A stretch of 64,000 nucleotides of DNA from Sphingobacterium sp. (GCA_022712315.1 JALAGS010000139.1:1-64000); one strand, 5' to 3'. Counted from the first letter of the stretch, positions 1 to 8,755 are shown. Made by a program: numbers and translations. Notes: generated by a model not told the origin, from the letters alone.

Positions 1-187
1 AAAATAAACTATTTATTGTAACGCTCTGGTATTTAATGTTTAACGGTTTGTTGGTTGTCAGAATAAGTAAATGTTAAGAAAACTTAAAATATGAGATTAA
101 GCAGATGAATTTTAAAATTTAAATTAGGAGTGGCATCAATGTTGATGTTTCCCTGTCGAATATTTAGATGCAGTTTACATAGAATAA

Positions 188-406
188 ATGACGGAAAACA
201 TGGGAAACAATAATATTATTGAGAACTTAGACAGTAAATATCGTGGCTATCTCGATGATGAGGGGAAATGGCTCAATGAAGGATTTAAGAATATTTTCAT
301 CGATGGGGAACCAAGCAGAGAAAATCTGAAAACTTCGGTTTATCTTATGTTGCCTCAAGAGATCAGAGAATATGTCGATCACTTGCTAGGTGAAAAAATT
401 GATTAG
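188..406 (+). CDS. Small hypothetical protein, 72 aa
   Basis: I do not recognise this protein. It is a short, soluble, mostly acidic chain with no signal peptide, membrane segment or cysteine. The C-terminal half (a predicted helix around LPQEIREYVDHLLGE) suggests a small helical fold. It stands alone, and its transcript probably ends at the hairpin 30 bases downstream, before a convergent membrane-protein gene. The ATG is preceded by an A/T-rich leader without a Shine-Dalgarno site, as is usual in Bacteroidota. Codon use looks like that of the neighbours, which supports a real gene, but no function can be given. Confidence 0.6.
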   Translation: MTENMGNNNIIENLDSKYRGYLDDEGKWLNEGFKNIFIDGEPSRENLKTSVYLMLPQEIREYVDHLLGEKID

Positions 407-437
407 AAGATATAGGAATAAATAGTACAAATTGAAG

Positions 438-473
438 GTTTACTGAAATCAATTCTTTCTGATTTTAGTAAAC
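438..473. terminator. Hairpin terminator between convergent genes
   Basis: Two 14-base arms (438-451 and 460-473) pair with a single G-U wobble around an 8-base loop, followed by the T-rich stretch TTTCTTCTTT. It sits between the convergent genes ending at 406 and 519 and could serve both. Confidence 0.6.
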
Positions 474-518
474 TTTCTTCTTTAAAAATGGGATAGGACA
501 GCGCATGGTAACAATTCA

Positions 519-1088
519 TTAAATACCAAATTCCTTCACAGTTTGACAGATTTGCTCCTTTTCTTTTCGACTCAGCACATTTAACATTGTCAATATTTCT
601 TTACCCTGAATAGTTTCAAGCTCAAGTCTTGGGCCATACCAATTACCTTCAATAATGCGGATATTGACGATTTGGATATATGGCACGAAGACCAGCGGAT
701 CCAAATCTGCCAAAGCCCACCTACTCCCAGTTCTTTTTTCAACCCGTTTAAAATACAATCCTTTTTTATCTGTTCTGGCCCGTATGATCTTTTTGTTACT
801 TCTTAGAAAAAGGAAGCCTGCGGTAATAAATGCTAAGTGGAGCAATAACATGAATAAAGAGATCAAAAAGCGGAATACATCCTTAAAGTCAAGTATCATG
901 GTGCTGAAATTTTCTTTAAATGAATCAGTTGGATGATAGTTAATGAAAAATGTAGAGCCTCCCACTATAATAAGAACGATACCAATAATAATGGATCGCC
1001 AATTTGGTAAATAATAATTGATGCAGACTTGACTGCCTTTGACTACAGATTTTCCTCTTTTCATCCCTAAATATAGCGCAAGATACAA
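519..1088 (-). CDS. Small integral membrane protein, unknown function
   Basis: This 189-residue protein has two clear hydrophobic helices, roughly residues 33-50 (IIIGIVLIIVGGSTFFI) and 72-95 (FLISLFMLLLHLAFITAGFLFL), followed by a basic and polar cytoplasmic-type tail of about 90 residues. The layout (two membrane helices, then a small compact domain with WY/LE motifs) resembles many uncharacterised Bacteroidota inner-membrane proteins with PH-like tails, but I cannot assign a family. A second Met (MKRGKS, start at 1064) is an equally good initiation site. There is no operon partner. Confidence 0.6.
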   Translation of the reverse strand: MYLALYLGMKRGKSVVKGSQVCINYYLPNWRSIIIGIVLIIVGGSTFFINYHPTDSFKENFSTMILDFKDVFRFLISLFMLLLHLAFITAGFLFLRSNKKIIRARTDKKGLYFKRVEKRTGSRWALADLDPLVFVPYIQIVNIRIIEGNWYGPRLELETIQGKEILTMLNVLSRKEKEQICQTVKEFGI

Positions 1089-1312
1089 TGGATACTTGGT
1101 AAGACTTACAATTCGTCTTAAAGGATTTATAATTCGAGAACGATTGTTTTAATGAGATACAAGCTGTTTTCCGAGCTTTATGTGCCTGTTATATAAAAAC
1201 GTATAGAAACTTCTGTTACCTAAGGCTGGACTATGCTACATCTTCAATCTGGATGAGACCGATGAGGATAAGTAGGGATACATTTGCGATATAAATCAAA
1301 ATATTTAATGAA

Positions 1313-1759
1313 ATGAATTACAACATTAGAAAAGCAAGTCTTGAGGACCTGGATCAAACAGCTGCACTATTCAATCTTTATCGAATTTTTTACAGACAGG
1401 AATCGAATCTCGAAAAGGCGAGGGAATTTTTGAGGGAACGGTTTCTATATGGCGAATCAGAAATTTTTTTAGCTACTCAAGGGGAACAGGCTGTTGGTTT
1501 TGTTCAGCTTTACAAATTATTCCATTACACTAAATTGCAGCGACAGTGGTTATTGAGTGATCTTTTTGTTCACGCCGACCACCGAAGCAAAGGTCTATCG
1601 ATCCGACTTATCGATCGCAGTAAACTATGGTGCGAAGAGACCGAGGCCTGTGGGCTGATGCTTGAAACGGAGAAAACAAATGCTATAGGTAATGCCCTAT
1701 ATCCAAGATGTGGATTTGAATACGACAGTATGCATAATTACTACCATTGGTGGAGATAA
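1313..1759 (+). CDS. GNAT family N-acetyltransferase
   Basis: At 148 residues this is the size of a single-domain GNAT acetyltransferase, which moves an acetyl group from acetyl-CoA to an amine. The fold is visible in order: an N-terminal strand and helix with NYNIRKASLEDLDQTAALF, the central strands ending in LSDLFVHADHRSKGLSIRLIDR (motif A, the acetyl-CoA pyrophosphate loop, here in the form H-R-S-K-G-L-S), and the C-terminal NAIGNALYPRCGFEYD (motif B). The substrate cannot be read from the sequence. It is monocistronic and converges on the next gene through a shared hairpin. Confidence 0.85.
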   Translation: MNYNIRKASLEDLDQTAALFNLYRIFYRQESNLEKAREFLRERFLYGESEIFLATQGEQAVGFVQLYKLFHYTKLQRQWLLSDLFVHADHRSKGLSIRLIDRSKLWCEETEACGLMLETEKTNAIGNALYPRCGFEYDSMHNYYHWWR

Positions 1760-1763
1760 TCTT

Positions 1764-1804
1764 AAATGGATCGTCAAAGTATTTCTGTTCTTGGCGATCC
1801 ATTT
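1764..1804. terminator. Bidirectional hairpin between convergent genes
   Basis: Arms 1764-1777 and 1791-1804 pair over 14 bases with one T-G mismatch. The hairpin lies just after the acetyltransferase stop and before the stop of the convergent DUF1569 gene. Confidence 0.6.
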
Positions 1805-1819
1805 GATAGCTTAGCTTGA

Positions 1820-2272
1820 TTAGACGGCAAATTGCGTCAAATGATGATCGAGGTGTTTATAAAACATGTTGTTCCATTCCCAGCTTTTGAGCCTTCCGAA
1901 TGAATGGGACTCCTTTCCATCAAAATAGTTTTCGCCCAATTCCAGTGTTTTTTGAATATAAGCTATCAATCTGCCTTGTTCGAGCTCAAAATCCCGTCTT
2001 GACGTTACCAGAAACTCTGTAGCAGTAGGATTATTTCTCTTATAAGGCTTTTCGCTCACAACCAGATTTTTTACAAACCATTTTAGCAGCAGTTTCTTTA
2101 ATCCAGTTGGTTTAGGATGCTTATTATCATAGATTAATTCATAGGTCACATTGCAGTGAGCCAGCATTTGATCAACAGTCATTTTACCCCATTGGGCCCT
2201 GCTGTCTGGATTAAGATTTTGAATCCGTGCTATCACTTCATCACTTACTGTTTTGTCGAAAATGTTTTTCAT
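1820..2272 (-). CDS. DUF1569 (DinB-like) family protein
   Basis: This 150-residue protein matches my recollection of the DUF1569 family, a branch of the DinB/YfiT four-helix bundle superfamily. The metal-binding pattern of that superfamily is suggested by His in MLAHCNVTYE and the C-terminal HLDHHLTQF cluster. The start MKNIFDK and the LNPDSRAQWGKMTVDQMLAH stretch are typical. Members are thought to be small metal-dependent hydrolase or thiol-transferase relatives, but their reactions are unknown. It is a single gene, with about 220 bp of apparently gene-free DNA upstream. Confidence 0.75.
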   Translation of the reverse strand: MKNIFDKTVSDEVIARIQNLNPDSRAQWGKMTVDQMLAHCNVTYELIYDNKHPKPTGLKKLLLKWFVKNLVVSEKPYKRNNPTATEFLVTSRRDFELEQGRLIAYIQKTLELGENYFDGKESHSFGRLKSWEWNNMFYKHLDHHLTQFAV

Positions 2273-2490
2273 TATTTAGCTGTTAATTGGTTTTTTAATT
2301 TTGGGTTTCAACTTTTGGCAAACTTAGATAAATGGATTTTTATATGCAAAATTAGGCTTCATTTGACGGGTAATATAGCGAGCAAAAGATACTTATCTTG
2401 TATAATTTCATTTGCAAATGAATACAAATTTATTTTAGTTTGAAGATCTTTATGCCGAAGTAAAGATCTTAATCCCAAAAAATAGTTTGA

Positions 2491-3288
2491 ATGACAATTC
2501 CGATGAGACCATTTCATTTTCTAAATCCAAGGACATTCTATGTGGTCCTTTTATCTATTCTTTTGTATTCTTGTCAGTCCCAAAATTCGGATAGCATTAT
2601 ACTTGAAAAAATGGATAAAACATTTAATGTGTCCAAGTTTTATGAGCCCAAAATACGACGAAGCGAAGAATTGTTGCATGCAGATGTAAAAAAAATGAAT
2701 AAAAAGGAGTTGAAAGAAGCCTTTGGAACCGCTATGTTTAAAAAGGATACGCTGGCCATTTTTAATTCAGAAGGGAGCTTGCCAATGCCATTTTATATCG
2801 AATCTACTGCAGTTTGGGGAACTAGAAAACTGAAGCCGGTTAAAGATTTTGGTTATCGTTACTCAACTGTTTCCTATAACGAAGAAAAGGATACGCTAGC
2901 GATGCTAAATGGGGTGTCTTTTCCAGCATTGACTATGGGGGAAGATAAAAACGGTGAATTTGCTTATCTGTATGCCATGAAGACCTCAAAAAATAAAGGT
3001 GATTTCCAAGATCTTTATAATTACCTACAGAAAAACTATAAAGCGTTGAGACTTCCGGAAGATGCGGGAAATAGTATACAGGCTTGGGAAAATAAAGATT
3101 TCTATTATTTTTTGAGTAAAAAAAATAGAAGAGAAGAGCAGATCTTTTCATTCGGGGAGGAGGAAAACGAAAATCCGACAGCTACAGACATTACTGATAT
3201 CCGTTTAGAAATTTATAATAAGATATATATCGAAAATATGCGGAAAGAACAGGTTTATTTACCGGATTATATTCCTCTTATCCACTAA
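2491..3288 (+). CDS. Predicted lipoprotein, unknown function
   Basis: The N-terminus carries a lipoprotein signal: a hydrophobic stretch (FYVVLLSILLYSC) ending in a lipobox L-L-Y-S-C, followed by polar residues. The mature protein of about 235 residues is charged and has no membrane helix, so it is probably attached to the periplasmic or outer face. I do not recognise the domain. Several Met codons near the start (MTIPMRPFHF) leave the exact initiation site open. It has no evident operon partner; the next gene begins about 105 bases later. Confidence 0.65.
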   Translation: MTIPMRPFHFLNPRTFYVVLLSILLYSCQSQNSDSIILEKMDKTFNVSKFYEPKIRRSEELLHADVKKMNKKELKEAFGTAMFKKDTLAIFNSEGSLPMPFYIESTAVWGTRKLKPVKDFGYRYSTVSYNEEKDTLAMLNGVSFPALTMGEDKNGEFAYLYAMKTSKNKGDFQDLYNYLQKNYKALRLPEDAGNSIQAWENKDFYYFLSKKNRREEQIFSFGEEENENPTATDITDIRLEIYNKIYIENMRKEQVYLPDYIPLIH

Positions 3289-3393
3289 TTGAACTGGAAA
3301 ATTGGTGACCGTCAAACTTGTTACAAAGCTGCATAGACGAATTTGTTTATATTTACTTCCTTGTAAAAAAATCAATCAAATCGTTTAATTTTT

Positions 3394-4533
3394 ATGTCCG
3401 GTACTCAAATATCAACTTCCGCTTATACAGATACCAAACCACATTATGCTGTACTTGACGGGCTACGTGGCATAGCTGCTATTACCGTCGTATGCTTTCA
3501 CATTTTTGAGGCCTTTGCAACAAGCCATTTGGACCAGCGTATTAATCATGGGTATTTGGCGGTTGACTTTTTCTTTATGCTTTCAGGTTTTGTTGTGGGG
3601 TATGCTTATGATGATCGTTGGAAGACAATGTCAACAAAGGAGTTTATCAAACGTAGGATAATACGTCTGCATCCGATGGTCGTGATGGGTGCGGTTATAG
3701 GAGCAGTCATGTTCTATTTTCAGGATTGCTCTGTTTGGGATGTGACTAAGGTAACATTTTCTTCTTTGGCCATTGCAACCTTATTGAATGCTTTGTTAAT
3801 TCCTGCAATTCCCGGGCATGAAGTGAGAGGACTTGGAGAGATGTTTCCACTAAATGGACCTAGCTGGTCTTTATTCTTTGAATACATCGGCAATATCTTA
3901 TATGCGTTGATTATTCGTAGATTCTCGACCAAAGCATTGGCTGGACTCGTTATTTTATCCGGAGTAGGATTGGCCGTATTTGCTATATTAGGACCTTTGG
4001 GAGATATCTGTGCTGGATTTTCGCTCACAGGAACTGAATTTACAGCAGGCTCCCTTCGTCTTTTATTCTCATTCACGGCCGGTTTATTTCTATCGCGAAT
4101 ATTTAAATCTTTGCAAATCAAGGGCGCATTTTGGATTTGTAGTTTGATTCTTATTCCACTTTTGGCAATGCCTCGCATTGGTGGTGCCGAGCATCTTTGG
4201 ATGAACGGTATATACGATACCTTGTGCTGCGTACTGGTGTTCCCGCTACTTGTCGTTTTAGGGGCTTCGGGAAAGGGGAGCAGTGGCTTCACAAATTGGT
4301 TTTGTAAATTTTTAGGCGATCTATCTTATCCGTTGTACATGGTACATTATCCATTTATTTATTTGTATTATGCCTGGGTCAAGAATGAAAACCTGAGTTT
4401 CGAAGAATCTTTACCTGGAGCCGCAGCTGTTGTCATCGGCAGTATTGTTCTTGCGTATTGCTGTCTGAGGTTATATGACATGCCTGTACGAAAATATCTG
4501 TCCAAACGATTTTTAAGATCAAAAGGGAAGTAA
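3394..4533 (+). CDS. Acyltransferase 3 family membrane protein
   Basis: This 379-residue polytopic protein belongs to the acyltransferase 3 (AT3, OatA/NodX type) family. The signature is near the N-terminus: VLDGLRGIAAITVVCFHIF, where R and H are the conserved motif residues, then GYLAVDFFFMLSGFVVGY. About ten hydrophobic helices follow. AT3 proteins move acyl (often acetyl) groups across the inner membrane onto sugars of lipopolysaccharide, peptidoglycan or exopolysaccharide. The acceptor here is unknown because no glycan synthesis genes flank it. Length is normal for the family. Confidence 0.9.
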   Translation: MSGTQISTSAYTDTKPHYAVLDGLRGIAAITVVCFHIFEAFATSHLDQRINHGYLAVDFFFMLSGFVVGYAYDDRWKTMSTKEFIKRRIIRLHPMVVMGAVIGAVMFYFQDCSVWDVTKVTFSSLAIATLLNALLIPAIPGHEVRGLGEMFPLNGPSWSLFFEYIGNILYALIIRRFSTKALAGLVILSGVGLAVFAILGPLGDICAGFSLTGTEFTAGSLRLLFSFTAGLFLSRIFKSLQIKGAFWICSLILIPLLAMPRIGGAEHLWMNGIYDTLCCVLVFPLLVVLGASGKGSSGFTNWFCKFLGDLSYPLYMVHYPFIYLYYAWVKNENLSFEESLPGAAAVVIGSIVLAYCCLRLYDMPVRKYLSKRFLRSKGK

Positions 4534-4596
4534 AGGTGATATGCTTTAGGATATCAAACAGTCCCCACTCGTAATCAGTCTTTTTCGAAGAATACG

Positions 4597-5280
4597 TTAA
4601 AGCAGTCCCATATCTACTAAATCCAGTACTGTATGCCTTTTATTGGCCAATTTGTTTTTTATACATGCTTCAATTATTTTTTTGACGCCACTTGAATAAG
4701 AGTCATGTCCGAGGACCTTGGTTTCAATCTTAATCTCATCATTTTTATCTTTGATTACAATCTGATGATAGGCATGCTTTTCTAAGTGGGCAACAGGGAT
4801 ATTGATCTTATAGGCTTGCGTTTTCGCATCACGGATAGAGATTATCCGCTCGTGAGGGACATGTAAGGAGTTGGCAATATGATAGGCTGTACCAGGCTCG
4901 GTCGTTTTGGAGGATTGATGGGACTCCATAATAGATATTTCATAGTCCTTAAAGTTATGGCCAAATTGCTGAAGCATAAAAAGTGTTTTTAACAACAGTA
5001 TAGACGTATTCGGACAAATAATGAGCGGAAAGGCTGTATCAAGCTTTTCAGTCTCCAACCCGGTCGACAGTTCAATTAACACTGAGCCCGTTCGCGCACA
5101 AAAATCAAGACAATCTTTCAGTTCACGACCTGATCCAGCATGTATAACGATAGATGGAGAGGTCGTTGTATCGGAGGGTTGCCACGGAAGAAGTTCGACT
5201 GTGGGAATGGAGAAATCAGCTTTCAGTATAGCGTTTGCCAGTTTTCCTGATCCAACTACAAATGCTTTTTTTGTATTCAT
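4597..5280 (-). CDS. DapB-like dihydrodipicolinate reductase paralogue
   Basis: At 227 residues it has the layout of DapB (4-hydroxy-tetrahydrodipicolinate reductase): an N-terminal nucleotide-binding half with KKAFVVGSGKLANAIL and a C-terminal half with the substrate motif. The canonical motif E-[AL]-H-H-x-x-K-x-D-x-P-S-G-T-A appears here as ESHQSSKTTEPGTA. The first His, the Lys and the GTA are kept, but the second His is Gln, the Asp is Thr, and one residue is missing before GTA. The glycine loop is also simplified (GSGKLA). It may therefore act on another substrate or have lost activity. It is a single gene, convergent with the acyltransferase. Confidence 0.65.
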   Translation of the reverse strand: MNTKKAFVVGSGKLANAILKADFSIPTVELLPWQPSDTTTSPSIVIHAGSGRELKDCLDFCARTGSVLIELSTGLETEKLDTAFPLIICPNTSILLLKTLFMLQQFGHNFKDYEISIMESHQSSKTTEPGTAYHIANSLHVPHERIISIRDAKTQAYKINIPVAHLEKHAYHQIVIKDKNDEIKIETKVLGHDSYSSGVKKIIEACIKNKLANKRHTVLDLVDMGLL

Positions 5281-5417
5281 ATAGTTTATTTTATCAACTA
5301 TCCGATATCCTTTTGACTATAAATAGATAAAATGATACCAGATGAATTTGTAATGAAGTAAAGGTTGTGCTTGAGTCAGGTAAGTTACAAAAATAGACGG
5401 TAAAAATTTAATCTTTG

Positions 5418-6467
5418 TTAGTATGGAATTATTCTTTTTTCACGCATTTCGTCAAAAAGTTGGTAGAACATTTGTTCGGTATCCATAAATTCGTGAAATC
5501 CGAGGCGACGGGCTTTTATGCCATCGGCAAAAAAATCATAATCCCAAGAAAAAACAAAATCTCCAAAAGGCCATGCGGAAACCTCCCGATAGCTATAGCT
5601 TAACTGATGCTCCTTTTGTAATCTCTGCCATATTGGTTCTTTATCCGCCATCATAGTTGCAAGAGATAGCGGGATTGGATCGGCGGTTTCCATCTTGAAG
5701 TAAGAGGCCAATTTAGGCCAGAGTTCCTTCCATCGAAACAGATCGCCATTGTTAATGTTAAAAGCTTGATTGGCAGCTTGTGGATTCGTGGCAGCCCATA
5801 CCATTGCTTTCGCTAATAGTGTGGCATCAGTCATTTCCATCAGTGTCTGAAAAGCACCAATTTTTCCCGGAAACCGAAGTGGGATACCGAGTTCTTTTGA
5901 TATAGATGCATATACAGCGATGAGCATCGCTAGATTCATCGGATTATTGGGAGCTGTTCCACCGACAACGGATGGACGTATCGCAGACCAGGTCCATTTC
6001 TTGCCTTTTTGTAATTGTTCGAGGTATTGCTGTTGGCTGGTATTGAATTCCGGTGGCATATGGCCAGCATCCGATTCTTTGGCAGGTGTCTTAAAGGGGC
6101 CTAAATGTGCACCATATACTTTGTAACCCTGCATGAGGCTGATATGTTGAATATGAGGCGCAATTGGTTCGACTACGGTCAAGACATTGCTCAACATTTT
6201 CATGTTGGGCTCAACCAACTCTGCCCAAGTAGGTCGATCTTGGTAAGCAACATAGTAAATGTGAGTGACGGTATTCAAGTTACCTAATTTTTTGAGACAG
6301 TCCGCTAAATCCAATAAATCTACGGTTATAAAACGCACTTTTTGCCGGTCGACATTTGCTCGTCGCGATATTCCTATGATTTCCCATTCCTCCAATTTTT
6401 CGAGATATTCGATGAGATTGTTACCAATGACGCCAACAACTAAAGCTGTTTTTTTTCTAGTTTTCAT
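5418..6467 (-). CDS. PRISE-type SDR (progesterone 5-beta-reductase/iridoid synthase-like)
   Basis: This 349-residue extended short-chain dehydrogenase has the marks of the PRISE family, which reduces activated C=C bonds of enones with NADPH: a glycine loop ALVVGVIGNNLIEYL, the NADPH-selecting SRR, HIYYVAY, LMQGYKVYGAHLGPF (with the family Lys), the Tyr-bearing helix NTSQQQYLEQL, TWSAIRPSVVGG, and NPMNLAMLIAVYASISKELGIPLRFPG. The natural substrate in bacteria is unknown. It faces an AraC-type regulator across 72 bp, and a good minus-strand -7 box lies 23 bp upstream of its start, so control by that regulator is likely. Confidence 0.8.
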   Translation of the reverse strand: MKTRKKTALVVGVIGNNLIEYLEKLEEWEIIGISRRANVDRQKVRFITVDLLDLADCLKKLGNLNTVTHIYYVAYQDRPTWAELVEPNMKMLSNVLTVVEPIAPHIQHISLMQGYKVYGAHLGPFKTPAKESDAGHMPPEFNTSQQQYLEQLQKGKKWTWSAIRPSVVGGTAPNNPMNLAMLIAVYASISKELGIPLRFPGKIGAFQTLMEMTDATLLAKAMVWAATNPQAANQAFNINNGDLFRWKELWPKLASYFKMETADPIPLSLATMMADKEPIWQRLQKEHQLSYSYREVSAWPFGDFVFSWDYDFFADGIKARRLGFHEFMDTEQMFYQLFDEMREKRIIPY

Positions 6468-6489
6468 TTTTATCTATGCTTTATAAGAA

Positions 6490-6497
6490 CAAAGTTA
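6490..6497 (-). promoter_or_regulatory. Candidate -7 box (TAACTTTG) for the PRISE gene
   Basis: Read on the minus strand, the site is TAACTTTG, an exact match to the Bacteroidota TAnnTTTG -7 element, 23 bp before the ATG. No convincing -33 TTTG is seen, which fits a promoter that needs an activator such as the adjacent AraC protein. Confidence 0.45.
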
Positions 6498-6539
6498 GCT
6501 GGAAGTCTAGGGCGTATTAGGTAAAAATCTAATATAATT

Positions 6540-7343
6540 ATGTATATTTCTAATATGAAACGCTATCGTCAATTTGAGCCTGTACTTATCTCATCTGTTA
6601 AGATGTTTGAATGGAAGCATCCCGAACATAATCATAATCATTATGAGTTTATTTTTATTCGGGAGGGCTTAGGACGACATATCATTAACGGACATCCATA
6701 TCCTTACAAGGGTGGGATGATCTTTCTCCTCGGTCCCGACGATCAGCATTATTTTGAAATTGAACAATACACACATTTTGTTTATCTTAAATTTACCGAT
6801 GCGTACCTTGGTTGTAATCCGCCAGGTTCTGGAACTGCGATACAACAGCTGGAATATCTAATAAAAAGTAGAGAAACCCATCAGACCGGGTTTCAATTAA
6901 CTGGGGAAGATAAGTCGTCGGTTGAGCTGATCTTTGATCTACTTGTGCTATGGAGAAAGGACCAGGCCGGAAATCAGGAACTTATTTGGCTGCAATTATT
7001 CAGTATTGTACATATTTTGCAACGGAATATGCCTGAATTGCGCAGTAGTAATTTTAGGAGCCGTGATCTGCAAGCCATGTTCTGTTATATCCATAAGAAT
7101 ATTTACGATCCTAATCGTCTGCGGGCAAATGTGATGGCACAGCATTTTAATATCGCTAACGATTATCTGGGTATTTACTTTAAACGTCAGGCAGGAATTA
7201 CCCTGCGGAACTATATTCAACACTATCGCAGTACATTGATAGGTCAAAGAATAACAGCAGGACGAGCGACTTTAAAGGAGATTGCGGTGGAATTTGGGCT
7301 GACCGATGTAAGTCATCTGACGAAAATTATACATAAAGCTTAA
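6540..7343 (+). CDS. AraC family transcriptional regulator
   Basis: The 267-residue protein has an N-terminal cupin-like sensor half (KHPEHNHNHYEFIFIREG and a PYKGGMIFLLGPDDQHYF strand pair) and a C-terminal double helix-turn-helix: LRANVMAQHFNIANDYLGIYFKRQAGITLRNYIQ, then ATLKEIAVEFGLTDVSHLTKIIH. The chain stops only three residues after the second recognition helix (KIIHKA), so the usual final helix with the G-M-S-P motif is missing. It is either a naturally short member or an end-truncated one. It is divergent from the PRISE reductase gene, its probable target. Confidence 0.85.
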   Translation: MYISNMKRYRQFEPVLISSVKMFEWKHPEHNHNHYEFIFIREGLGRHIINGHPYPYKGGMIFLLGPDDQHYFEIEQYTHFVYLKFTDAYLGCNPPGSGTAIQQLEYLIKSRETHQTGFQLTGEDKSSVELIFDLLVLWRKDQAGNQELIWLQLFSIVHILQRNMPELRSSNFRSRDLQAMFCYIHKNIYDPNRLRANVMAQHFNIANDYLGIYFKRQAGITLRNYIQHYRSTLIGQRITAGRATLKEIAVEFGLTDVSHLTKIIHKA

Positions 7344-7487
7344 TCTATTTCCCTATAAAAGTGCTCAAGTCGAAACAGATCTAATCCATGGAAAGTTTAG
7401 GTAAAACGGTTTTGAATACCAATGGTTTGAAGGAGACTAATGCGATTTTGGGGGAGTAATATGCTTTGTAAAGTTTTTTAGAAAACA

Positions 7488-8057
7488 ATGATGTTATATA
7501 AAAATATTGCGGACGAGATTATCAGGATGAGTCAGGATGATGACTCGATACGAGAGAAGTTATTGCGGACGGGAGAGCTCCATGGCGGCTATCATCCGGA
7601 GATGGAAGCAATTCATCGGCAGAATGCAAAAAGACTACGTGAAATAATTGCCGAAATAGGTTATCCAACGATTTCAAAAGTGGGCAAGGTCGCTAGTAAT
7701 TCAGCATGGTTGATTGTGCAGCATGCGATCGGGGAGCCCGATTTTATGGAGGATTGTTATGAGTTGCTTCTTGATAATATCGCAGACATCAACTTGGCAA
7801 ATCTTGCTTATTTGCACGATAGAATTCAGTTTTTCAGGAGCAAACCGCAACGTTATGGGACACAGTTAACCCGTTGCGGGAAAATTTATCCCGTGGAGGA
7901 TACAAGTGCATTGAATGCATTGAGAAAGTGTATGGACCTTCCACCGTTTAACCACATAGAAATAGGTGAAATTGAACATGTGGAGCAAATTCCATTACTA
8001 GATAAGGAAAATGGCACATATAACGATTGGCGAAAAAAAGTTGGCTGGATAAGTTGA
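7488..8057 (+). CDS. DUF6624 family protein
   Basis: This 189-residue soluble protein resembles the DUF6624 family, recognised by the block ISKVGKVASNSAWLIVQHAIGEPDFMEDCYELL and by the downstream LANLAYLHDRIQFFRSKPQRYGTQL. The conserved GKxASxxAWLIVQHA and QxYGTQ patterns suggest a buried active or ligand site, but no activity is established. The gene ends 32 bp before a TetR gene. The TetR promoter lies within that gap, so the two are probably separate transcription units. Confidence 0.75.
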   Translation: MMLYKNIADEIIRMSQDDDSIREKLLRTGELHGGYHPEMEAIHRQNAKRLREIIAEIGYPTISKVGKVASNSAWLIVQHAIGEPDFMEDCYELLLDNIADINLANLAYLHDRIQFFRSKPQRYGTQLTRCGKIYPVEDTSALNALRKCMDLPPFNHIEIGEIEHVEQIPLLDKENGTYNDWRKKVGWIS

Positions 8058-8086
8058 TTTTTCGACATTTTTTGTAAATTTGTCGA
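8054..8086 (+). promoter_or_regulatory. tetR promoter with embedded inverted-repeat operator
   Basis: A TTG (8054-8056), an 18-base spacer and TAAATTTG (8075-8082) form a Bacteroidota promoter just before the TetR start. It is overlapped by the inverted repeat TTCGACA (8061-8067), 13 bases, TGTCGA (8081-8086), the kind of palindrome a TetR protein uses to repress itself. A near-identical site with the same spacing is found at 8756-8781. Confidence 0.65.
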
Positions 8087-8089
8087 GTA

Positions 8090-8677
8090 ATGACAGGTCA
8101 ACAGGAAAATATTAAAGAGGAGATTATTTTATCATCCATGAAAGTGTTTGAAACATATGGATTTGCGAGAGTTTCTATGCAAGATATTTCAAAAGCTTGT
8201 GGAAAGGGACGAAGTACACTTTACTATTATTTTACCAGTAAAATGGACGTCTTTGACGCGATTGCGGAGTACCTATGTCAGCAAGTGTTTCAGGTCGCCA
8301 GCAGAACTTATAATAGGGACGCTTCTCTGGAGGATAATTTAGTTGGTTTTTTACAAGCCAAACTGCGCCAGATTAATTTAATTACCAAACGTTTTCATCT
8401 CGCATTTGAAGATATGAAATCTGATCCAGCTTTGATGGTTTCGAAGACACGTTATATGTTAGATGACGAGATTAAGTTGATTCGTGAAATGATTGAACTG
8501 GCGATTCAGAAAGAAGAAATTCAGGCTTTGGAGGAAAAAGATGTTCTTTTCTTATCGGAAATGTTGGTAACAACATCGCGCTGCTTTGAGCAGGAAGTTT
8601 TACTTTTTGACCGTTTTCCAGATTTTGAAGCCAGACTTTCTTGGCTGACAAGTATATGTGTCAGGGGACTGCGCTAG
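8090..8677 (+). CDS. TetR/AcrR family transcriptional regulator
   Basis: This 195-residue protein has the N-terminal TetR DNA-binding domain: ILSSMKVFETYGFARVSMQDISKACGKGRSTLYYYFTSKMDVFDAI, with the usual recognition helix RSTLYYYF at about residues 39-46. The remaining, helical ligand-binding domain has no informative motif. Its ATG lies four bases after a palindrome that overlaps its own promoter, suggesting self-repression. A second copy of the palindrome precedes the next two genes, the likely regulated targets. A hairpin with a T-run ends the transcript. Confidence 0.9.
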   Translation: MTGQQENIKEEIILSSMKVFETYGFARVSMQDISKACGKGRSTLYYYFTSKMDVFDAIAEYLCQQVFQVASRTYNRDASLEDNLVGFLQAKLRQINLITKRFHLAFEDMKSDPALMVSKTRYMLDDEIKLIREMIELAIQKEEIQALEEKDVLFLSEMLVTTSRCFEQEVLLFDRFPDFEARLSWLTSICVRGLR

Positions 8678-8710
8678 TAATTCGACGGCGTAGCAAAGAA
8701 GAATTGTTTT

Positions 8711-8746
8711 GAACAATAAGAGTATATATTTATTGTTCTTTTTTTT
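8711..8746 (+). terminator. Intrinsic terminator after tetR
   Basis: Nine-base arms GAACAATAA (8711-8719) and TTATTGTTC (8730-8738) are followed by eight T residues, a classic rho-independent terminator. Confidence 0.8.
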
Positions 8747-8755
8747 GGAAACGGA

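Noticed and set aside
7388..7459. 23-codon ORF between the AraC and DUF6624 genes
   Set aside because: Too short to judge, no promoter or terminator around it, and no recognisable feature.
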